Assembly (NCBI GenBank): GCA_010030955.1
Contig: RHBP01000044.1
Span: forward strand, 1-11,757
Reading direction: 5' to 3'
DNA length: 11,757 nt
Origin: Synechococcaceae bacterium WBB_10_009
GTDB taxonomy: Bacteria; Cyanobacteriota; Cyanobacteriia; PCC-6307; Cyanobiaceae
Each line of letters starts with the position of its first letter. The stretch's first letter is position 1. Below the pieces are notes generated by a model that had not been told where the DNA came from, did no database searches, and saw only the letters and a program-made list of their open reading frames with translations. Position numbers and translations under genes: made by a program. Below, piece by piece: positions 7,423-11,757 of the stretch.

Positions 7423-7944
7423 GTACACGAGCAGCGAGTCGACCGGGATGCCAGCGGGCAGCTTGGCCTTGCCGGCCAGATCGGCCAGTTCCACGATGAA
7501 GGCGAAGCCGCACAGCTGGCCGCCCACCCGCTCCACCAGCTCGGAGCAGGCGGCGGCGGTGCCGCCGGTGGCCAGCAGGTCGTCCACGATCAGCACCCGC
7601 GGTTGCTGCTCGAAGCCGTCGGGCAGGATTTCCAGCCGATCGCTGCCGTATTCGAGGCTGTAGTCCACGCCGATCACCGTGCCGGGCAACTTGCCGGGTT
7701 TGCGCACGGGGCTGAAGCCGATGCCCTGGGCGGTGGCCAGGGCGGTGCCCACGATGAAGCCGCGGGATTCGATGCCCACGATCAGATCGGGCTGCAGCCG
7801 CTCGCACACCGCCCCCATCTGGCGCATCACCTCCCGCCAGGCGGCGGGGCTGCGCAGCAGCGGTGTGATGTCGCGGAACAGGATCCCGGGTTGGGGGAAG
7901 TCGGGGATCGCCCGCACGTGCTCATGCAGATCGATGGCTGGCAT
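7420..7944 (-). CDS. apt: Adenine phosphoribosyltransferase
   Basis: This cytoplasmic purine-salvage enzyme makes AMP from adenine and PRPP. The 174 residues match the usual family length. Blocks in order: IPDFPQPGILFRDITPLLR (about 13-31), DLIVGIESRGFIVGTALA (about 53-70), RKPGKLPGTVIGVDYSLEYG (81-100) and the PRPP-binding loop VLIVDDLLATGGTA (117-130), in which DD and the TGGTA turn are intact. The ATG at 7944-7942 (MPAIDLHEHVRAIPDF) is the right start. The same frame stays open far upstream, but only as antisense to the neighbouring DUF3038 gene. It is divergent from that gene with a 39-base gap, so the two promoters must be very compact. Confidence 0.95.
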   Translation of the reverse strand: MPAIDLHEHVRAIPDFPQPGILFRDITPLLRSPAAWREVMRQMGAVCERLQPDLIVGIESRGFIVGTALATAQGIGFSPVRKPGKLPGTVIGVDYSLEYGSDRLEILPDGFEQQPRVLIVDDLLATGGTAAACSELVERVGGQLCGFAFIVELADLAGKAKLPAGIPVDSLLVY

Positions 7945-7983
7945 GGTCGACGGATCGGCGCCGCAGCTGGCAGTATCGCAGCC

Positions 7984-8520
7984 ATGGCCGATGCCCCATC
8001 GCACCCCCAGCGCCCCCTGCCCAGGCGGGGCATCGAGCGCCTCGATCTGATGTTGCTCTGCGCCGAAGCCCTCGACCTCAACGGTGGGGAGGCGATGGTG
8101 TGGCTTAGCGAGGAGATGGGGTTCACCGATCTGCTGCCCAACCGGGTGGAGCTGTGGAAGCGCCGCTGCAGCAACCCCCTGCGGCGCACCACCCGCCGCG
8201 ATCTGCCCACCCCGGCGGAGAGCGATGCCCTGATTCGCATCTGCAACGCCCTGGCCGATCGGCTCTACCCGATGCTGCGCAGCCTGCTGTCCACGGCGGA
8301 GCCGCCCCAGCTCAGCGCCCAGCGCTGGCAGTTGTTCGAGGGGCGGCTGGCGGAGCTGCTGCGGGAGCGCTTCAACCTGCGCCGCGGCGGTGTGCAGCGG
8401 CTGCTCGACCCCGAGCAGGGCCCCAGCCTCAGCCGCGAATTGATCCAGGCCCTGGCCTTCAGCGCCGGCCCCGGCGGCTTCGAGCGCCTCAAGGCCTCCC
8501 TGATGGACCCCGTGGTCTGA
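7984..8520 (+). CDS. DUF3038 family protein
   Basis: A 178-residue soluble protein starting MADAPSHPQRPLPRRG. The core LDLMLLCAEALDLNGGEAMV continues with WLSEEMGFTDLLPNRVELWK and RRCSNPLRRTTRR. I recognise this as DUF3038, a cyanobacterial family of unknown function. The C-terminal half is helical and charged (FEGRLAELLRERFNLRRGGV). It is followed 46 bases later by a DUF4335 gene, a pairing I recall in other cyanobacteria, so a joint role is likely. CAGTAT (7971-7976) ends 7 bases before the ATG and no Shine-Dalgarno sequence is visible, which would fit a very short leader. The frame is open upstream to 7603, but only across apt on the other strand. Confidence 0.85.
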   Translation: MADAPSHPQRPLPRRGIERLDLMLLCAEALDLNGGEAMVWLSEEMGFTDLLPNRVELWKRRCSNPLRRTTRRDLPTPAESDALIRICNALADRLYPMLRSLLSTAEPPQLSAQRWQLFEGRLAELLRERFNLRRGGVQRLLDPEQGPSLSRELIQALAFSAGPGGFERLKASLMDPVV

Positions 8521-8566
8521 GCTGGTCACCTCTGAGCTCGACACCTCTGCGCTGCTGCACACCGGG

Positions 8567-9172
8567 ATGAAACTCACCAACCGCTACGAACAGACCAGCT
8601 GCCGCCTGCAGGTGGAGGGTCTGCCCGACCTCTCCGCCGGCCAGGGCGATCAGACCATCGGCATCCTCACGGGCTTCAGCCTCGACCTGGCGGGCCACAC
8701 CGAGCTGGCGGGCCAGCGGGAGCACCTGCAGGCCATGGTGGCCGCCGTGCTGCCCTACGCCCGCCAGTTGCTCAGCGGTGTGCCCCGCTGCTGCGGGGCC
8801 GACAGCGATCCGGTGGCCATCCGCCCCCACGCCGGACGGCACCAGCTGGAGCTGCGCAGCAGCCAGCCCGACACCCCGCCCCTGGCGCTGCAGCTGGACG
8901 ACGCCGAGCTGGCGGACCTGGTGCGCTGCCTCGATCAGCTGCGGCTGGACCCCCGGCTGGCCTTGCCGTTTGAGCAGCCCCCCCTGCAACCCCTGCGCCG
9001 CCGCGAGTTGCGCCACCGCCAACCCCTGGCCCAACGGGTCGCGGCGCCCTTGGTGGGGGTGGGGGTGTTGCTGCTATCGGCGGTGGTCAGCGCCCTGCTG
9101 CCGCTGCAGCGCCCTGCGCCCGCTCCGGCCGCCAATCCCGCCGCCGTCTCCTCGCCGCAGCGGGGAGGTTGA
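8567..9172 (+). CDS. DUF4335 family protein with C-terminal membrane anchor
   Basis: A 201-residue protein starting MKLTNRYEQTSCRLQVEG. The opening (NRYE..SC.L.VEG), then ILTGFSLDL and the stretch EHLQAMVAAVLPYARQLLSG, are typical of DUF4335, a cyanobacterial family of unknown function found next to DUF3038. Residues of roughly 158-180 (APLVGVGVLLLSAVVSALLP) form one hydrophobic helix, followed by a short Pro/Ala-rich tail. The protein is therefore probably tail-anchored with its main domain in the cytoplasm. It may be co-transcribed with the DUF3038 gene. Confidence 0.83.
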   Translation: MKLTNRYEQTSCRLQVEGLPDLSAGQGDQTIGILTGFSLDLAGHTELAGQREHLQAMVAAVLPYARQLLSGVPRCCGADSDPVAIRPHAGRHQLELRSSQPDTPPLALQLDDAELADLVRCLDQLRLDPRLALPFEQPPLQPLRRRELRHRQPLAQRVAAPLVGVGVLLLSAVVSALLPLQRPAPAPAANPAAVSSPQRGG

Positions 9173-9208
9173 CGCGCGCCCCATCCCCTTCACACTGGCT
9201 TCAATGCC

Positions 9209-9457
9209 TTGCGTTCCTTGACCTGGTCTGAGTTGCGCCGCCGTGTGATTCGTCTGGGTGCCTGCCTGGATGTGGTGGTGCGCAGCGACCCGGAGGTGTG
9301 CGGGCTCAGCGGCAACGACTTTCACCTCTCCCTGCACCACGGCGGCCAGGGTGATTGCAGCGTGGGCGACCTGAGCCTGGTGGATTGCCCCAACGAACTG
9401 GTGCTGGTGGAGTTTGAGCGCTGGATGCGCGGAGCCGGCCACCGCTTGGAGCCATGA
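9209..9457 (+). CDS. Small conserved hypothetical protein
   Basis: About 82 residues with a distinct globular look: TWSELRRRVIRLGACLDVVV, then DPEVCGLSGNDFHLSLHHGG and LVDCPNELVLVEFERWM. I do not recognise a characterised family. The only in-frame starts are weak (TTG at 9209, or TTG at 9218 giving LTWSEL). An ATG at 9204 lies 5 bases upstream but in a different frame and stops after five codons. One extra base near 9208 would join it to this gene as MP-LRSLTWSEL, so the annotated start may suffer from a one-base error. It overlaps the next gene by 4 bases (ATGA), implying translational coupling. Confidence 0.65.
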   Translation: MRSLTWSELRRRVIRLGACLDVVVRSDPEVCGLSGNDFHLSLHHGGQGDCSVGDLSLVDCPNELVLVEFERWMRGAGHRLEP

Positions 9458-9882
9458 GCCGCCGCGACCGGCTGCAGGTGGTGCGCGGCGGTGGCCGTGG
9501 CAAGGGTGGCGGCAAGGGCGGCGGCTCCAAGGGGGAGCGCACCGTGTTTCGGCGCCGCCGTCAGCCGCCCCGCTCCCGCCGGATCCTGGAGGCGCTGCTG
9601 CTGATGGCCGCTGGCATCGGCTTGCTGGTGCTGCTGCTGCAGCTGCCGGAGCTGATCGACCTCGACAGCCTGCTGCTGCTGAGCACCGCCATCGGGCACC
9701 TGATCGGCGGTCTGTCGCAGTTGCTGGCCGGCGTGTTGCAGCTGCTGGGGGTGCTGCTGCTGGTGGGGCTGGCGCTGCTGGCCCTGCTGCTGCTGGTGGC
9801 GGGCCTGGTGCGGTTGGTGCGGGCCCTGGTGGCGCCGCCGGCGCCCCAGCCGGCGCCCCGCCCCGCCAAATCGCGCCGCTGA
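9454..9882 (+). CDS. Membrane protein with Gly/Lys-rich basic N-terminal tail, unknown function
   Basis: 142 residues, starting at the ATG of an ATGA overlap with the previous gene. The N-terminal ~45 residues are strongly basic and low in complexity (VVRGGGRGKGGGKGGGSKG, then RRRRQPPRSRR). Very Leu-rich hydrophobic segments follow: ALLLMAAGIGLLVLLLQLP, then IGGLSQLLAGVLQLLG and LLLVGLALLALLLLVAGLV, probably two or three membrane helices. It ends in a short basic Pro-rich tail (PAPRPAKSRR). The positive-inside rule would place both ends in the cytoplasm, where the tail could touch nucleic acid or acidic lipid; this is inference. I know no family for it. The composition is extreme, but the 4-base overlap and matching codon use support a real gene. 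Confidence 0.65.
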   Translation: MSRRDRLQVVRGGGRGKGGGKGGGSKGERTVFRRRRQPPRSRRILEALLLMAAGIGLLVLLLQLPELIDLDSLLLLSTAIGHLIGGLSQLLAGVLQLLGVLLLVGLALLALLLLVAGLVRLVRALVAPPAPQPAPRPAKSRR

Positions 9883-9893
9883 CGGGACCTGCC

Positions 9894-10010
9894 TCAGCCG
9901 CCGTGCAGTTGGCTAAACCACATCCCCGCCAGCTGCCAGGAGCTCCACAGGAAAATCGCCAGGAACAGCCAGTTCAGCCAGGGCGGCCGTTTGTTGTTGT
10001 CGAACATCAT
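9894..10010 (-). CDS. 38-residue Trp-rich membrane peptide
   Basis: Reads MMFDNNKRPPWLNWLFLAIF, then LWSSWQLAGMWFSQLHGG. A short polar basic N-terminus is followed by one hydrophobic helix of about 20 residues containing several tryptophans, as in small photosystem or assembly subunits, but I cannot match it to any. The first ATG (10010-10008) overlaps the TGA of the upstream gene (10009-10007), a typical translational-coupling arrangement. It ends 11 bases from the convergent gene on the plus strand. Its length and hydrophobic profile, together with the coupling, make it more than a chance frame. Confidence 0.55.
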   Translation of the reverse strand: MMFDNNKRPPWLNWLFLAIFLWSSWQLAGMWFSQLHGG

Positions 10011-10360
10011 CGGCCCAAGCTAGGGCTCTCGCTCCAGCGCAGCACCAGGCCGCTGCCCTGGGGGCCGGCCACGGTGATCACCTCCAGCTGGCGGCCACCG
10101 CGCCGGTAGTCGTAGCGGCAGAAGCCGGCGCCGGTGCCGGAGCAACCGCTCAGGCTGGTGAGCCGATTGCCCGCCAGGTCGCGCTCGAACGCCTGCAGGT
10201 GGGGATCCCCCGCCGGTGCCCAGCCCTGGGCCTTCAGCTGGGCATCGGCGCTGAGGATCGGTTGGTTGGGCTTGAGCAGCGGCACCTGCGGCTGCACCCG
10301 CCGCATCGGTAGGGCGATGGCCGCCAGCAGCAGCACCAGCACGCCAACGGCTCGGGCCAC
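10007..10360 (-). CDS. Signal-anchored hypothetical protein
   Basis: 117 residues from the GTG at 10360-10358. An N-terminal hydrophobic segment (VGVLVLLLAAIALP, about residues 5-18) acts as a signal or anchor. A small domain of about 95 residues follows, probably in the periplasm or thylakoid lumen. It contains LQAFERDLAGNRLTSLSGCS and GFCRYDYRRGGRQLEVITVA; the two cysteines are close enough to pair. The last half is beta-rich in character. I do not recognise the family. It is translationally coupled to the downstream 38-residue membrane peptide. The start is uncertain, because no ATG or clear ribosome-binding site lies upstream in frame. Confidence 0.65.
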   Translation of the reverse strand: MARAVGVLVLLLAAIALPMRRVQPQVPLLKPNQPILSADAQLKAQGWAPAGDPHLQAFERDLAGNRLTSLSGCSGTGAGFCRYDYRRGGRQLEVITVAGPQGSGLVLRWSESPSLGR

Positions 10361-10385
10361 CGGGGCGACCGCGCAACTGCTCCGA

Positions 10386-10589
10386 TTAGAGCAGTGCCGG
10401 GGCCAGATCGGAACCGCGTTCCAACCGGCGCTGGTCGTGCAGGGCTTCGAGCTGGTTGTACACCGACACCAGCTGCTGGCGAATCGATTCGGTGTTCTCC
10501 AGCTTGGCCAGGTTGAGCAGCATCAGCTCGAGCTGGGCCTTGCTGTCGATCAGCACGCGGCAGGCGCTGGTTCCGGGTTCGTAGGCCAT
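10386..10589 (-). CDS. Small conserved hypothetical protein, helical
   Basis: 67 residues from the ATG at 10589-10587: MAYEPGTSACRVLIDSKAQL, then ELMLLNLAKLENTESIRQQL and VSVYNQLEALHDQRR. Mostly alpha-helical with heptad-like leucines (short coiled coil or helical bundle) and cytoplasmic. I do not recognise a named family. The frame stays open upstream right through the tRNA gene, so an earlier start between 10590 and 10726 cannot be excluded, but that stretch has poor protein character. It is followed 25 bases later by the GTG of the signal-anchored gene on the same strand. Confidence 0.65.
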   Translation of the reverse strand: MAYEPGTSACRVLIDSKAQLELMLLNLAKLENTESIRQQLVSVYNQLEALHDQRRLERGSDLAPALL

Positions 10590-10726
10590 GGGGATCGCGT
10601 CAGCCCGGCCATCGAAGCGCCAGTGCCGCCGGATCAGTGTGTCGATCGCTGCCGTTCGGCCCAACGGCTCCGTTGCAGCAGCCTTAAGACTTCCTGAAGC
10701 CCCAGGTCCCGGTTGGGCGGGGAAAA

Positions 10727-10811
10727 CGGAGGGGGTGGGATTCGAACCCACGGAGGCTTTCGCCTCGCCGGTTTTCAAGACCGGAGCCATCAACCACTCG
10801 ACCACCCCTCC
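10727..10811 (-). tRNA. tRNA-Ser (anticodon UGA)
   Basis: On the minus strand an 85-base cloverleaf starts GGAGGGG (10811-10805) and ends CCCCTCC plus discriminator G (10727). The 7-bp acceptor stem pairs perfectly. The anticodon stem-loop is CCGGT-CTTGAAA-ACCGG with anticodon TGA. A long variable arm (GGC-GAAA-GCC type) marks a class II tRNA, and the T arm is GTGGG-TTCGAAT-CCCAC. CCA is not encoded. G73 and the long variable arm are serine identity features. It reads the UCA/UCG/UCU codons. Confidence 0.96.
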
Positions 10812-10873
10812 AGGGGCCGGCCCTCAGGGCCAGAGCCAGTTTCCCACGGCCCTTTCACCTCGGCACGGGTCGC

Positions 10874-11110
10874 GTGAGTCGCAAATGCGACTGGCTTTCA
10901 TGGTTGGAGGAGCGCGAACGACCCTTGGTCGACGGAACCATGGCTGTGCTCTCCACCAACCTGCTGGCCCTGCGCACCCGTGAGCTGGCCGACCTGATCG
11001 AGACCCTGCCGGTGAGCCTGGCCCCGGAGCGCCACTACGACCGCTGCTGCGAATTGCTGGAGCAGGTGGCGGTGGCCCTCGACCTGCTCACTCAGGGCAC
11101 AACGGTTTGA
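10874..11110 (+). CDS. Small hypothetical protein
   Basis: 78 residues from the GTG at 10874 (SRKCDWLSWLEERERPLVDG), or 56 residues from the in-frame ATG at 10940 (MAVLSTNLLALRTRELADLI). The C-terminal part is helical and acidic (RHYDRCCELLEQVAVALDLL), which argues for a real soluble protein. Neither start has a convincing ribosome-binding site. I do not recognise the family. It converges on nrdJ and is divergent from the tRNA-Ser gene. Confidence 0.55.
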   Translation: MSRKCDWLSWLEERERPLVDGTMAVLSTNLLALRTRELADLIETLPVSLAPERHYDRCCELLEQVAVALDLLTQGTTV

Positions 11111-11135
11111 CCATTCGTGTGACCAGGCAGCGTCA

Positions 11136-11150
11136 GCGCCAGGGTGGCGC
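11136..11150. terminator. Weak hairpin between two convergent genes
   Basis: GCGCCA-GGG-TGGCGC gives a 6-bp GC-rich stem with a 3-base loop between the stop of the small gene at 11110 and the stop of nrdJ at 11169. No T tract flanks it on either strand, so a role in ending both transcripts is only a suggestion. Confidence 0.25.
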
Positions 11151-11168
11151 GCAGCAGCATCGCCTCCG

Positions 11169-11757
11169 TCAGCTCTTCGGCTTGGCCAGCGGCAGCAGGC
11201 ACTTGTCGGAGTCGCAACCGGCGGGGCCCGCCTCCATCAGTTCACCGCCGTCGTAGCGCTGCAGGGCCTCGAAGAAATCGTGGGTGCGGCGGCGCTCCAC
11301 CACCGTGGCCTGCATCTGCTCGTAGGTGGCCTGGTCGATCGGCTCGAACGGCAGGCGCGGGAAGGTGGCGTTGGCGTCGAAGCGGGCCAGCAGGGCGGCG
11401 GAGATGTAGCCCTGGCCCTGGTCGATGGCCTGGTGGATGGCATCGGCCAGGGGCTCGATCTCGTGCTCGCGGAACTCCACGGTGGCCGAGGTGTTGTGGG
11501 CCGTGTAGTGCTGCTGCACCTGCATGTAGAAATCGAACTGGGCCATGGCGGAGAAGTTGTTGATCTCCACCGCATCGGCGCCGGGGATGTTGGCCCAGCT
11601 CACCTCGGTGGGGATCTCCACCAGCCACTCGGTGCAGCGGGAATCGAACGGATCGTCCAGCAGACGGCCCAGTTCGTCCTTGTCGCTCTGCGACGGCACG
11701 ATTGAGTAGCCGTAATCCATGCAGGCCAGGGCCACCGGATCGTTCTTGCGGAAGGTG
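11169..11757 (-). CDS. nrdJ: Adenosylcobalamin-dependent (class II) ribonucleotide reductase, C-terminal part
   Basis: This enzyme makes deoxyribonucleotides for DNA synthesis using a radical generated from coenzyme B12; it is the standard reductase of picocyanobacteria. The window holds about the last 195 residues, open to the right edge (TFRKNDPVALACMDYGYSIV, PSQSDKDE, RCTEWLVEIPTEVSWANIPG, AVEINNFSAMAQFDFYMQVQ, HYTAHNTSATVEF). Near the end, GPAGCDSDKCLLPLAK contains a C-x4-C pair, matching the C-terminal redox cysteines that regenerate the active-site disulfide in class II enzymes. The stop is at 11171-11169. The cobalamin-binding and active-site cysteine and glycyl-loop regions lie outside the window. 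The frame is intact over the part seen. Confidence 0.92.
   Translation of the reverse strand, partial: TFRKNDPVALACMDYGYSIVPSQSDKDELGRLLDDPFDSRCTEWLVEIPTEVSWANIPGADAVEINNFSAMAQFDFYMQVQQHYTAHNTSATVEFREHEIEPLADAIHQAIDQGQGYISAALLARFDANATFPRLPFEPIDQATYEQMQATVVERRRTHDFFEALQRYDGGELMEAGPAGCDSDKCLLPLAKPKS

Noticed and set aside
7945..8580. Long N-terminal extension of the apt frame, making a 386-codon frame
   Set aside because: The extension is antisense to the DUF3038 gene and shows no family similarity; a normal 174-residue APT begins at 7944.
10590..10805. Upstream extension of the small gene at 10386 through the tRNA-Ser gene
   Set aside because: The added residues are a translation of the tRNA and spacer; the ATG at 10589 gives a coherent protein.
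1..11757. Insertion sequences, phage genes, CRISPR arrays, toxin-antitoxin or defence genes, riboswitches
   Set aside because: I looked on both strands and saw no transposase or integrase, no regularly spaced repeats, and no gap of more than about 140 bases that could hold a riboswitch with recognisable conserved boxes.

Overview
The window is a high-GC (by eye about two thirds G+C) stretch from a picocyanobacterium of the Synechococcus/Cyanobium type. The evidence is a light-dependent gene set (magnesium chelatase ChlH and a high-light-inducible protein), several cyanobacteria-only families (DUF3038, DUF4335, DUF2949), a B12-dependent class II ribonucleotide reductase, and an HLR1-like RpaB site in front of the hli gene. 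Genes are tightly packed, and no gap between genes exceeds about 140 bases.

Layout from left to right. Positions 1-3925 (minus) form one open frame, but it joins two unrelated proteins: ChlH residues 1 to about 1187, then in frame the last ~121 residues of the potassium-pump ATPase subunit KdpB. The switch falls exactly on a DSDPTKL motif that both families share, so an assembly chimera is the most likely explanation. Divergent from chlH is dapB (4057-4930, lysine/peptidoglycan precursor synthesis), which is broken by two frameshifts. It is followed by a two-helix membrane protein of unknown role (4957-5604), an hli gene with its own promoter and a strong intrinsic terminator (5641-6000), and a UbiH-like FAD monooxygenase (6020-7161) whose middle is scrambled by frameshifts. 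A DUF2949 gene (7167-7409) converges on apt (minus, 7420-7944); their two stop codons form the arms of a perfect 16-bp palindrome.

Divergent from apt lies a plus-strand run: DUF3038 (7984-8520), DUF4335 (8567-9172), a small acidic protein (9209-9457), and a Gly/Lys-tailed membrane protein (9454-9882) that overlaps it by 4 bases. Facing this run are a coupled minus-strand pair, an anchored extracytoplasmic protein (10007-10360) and a 38-residue Trp-rich membrane peptide (9894-10010), then a small conserved protein (10386-10589) and tRNA-Ser(UGA) (10727-10811). The right edge has a short plus-strand gene (10874-11110) converging on the C-terminal end of nrdJ (minus, 11169-window end).

Most of the window is core-genome housekeeping and photosynthesis. 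I see no mobile element, CRISPR array, defence island or phage gene, and nothing I would call a new biological system. The points most worth a second look are the ChlH-KdpB junction, the cluster of frame disruptions in otherwise conserved genes (which questions sequence quality), the HLR1 element, and the small uncharacterised membrane-protein cluster at 9209-10360.
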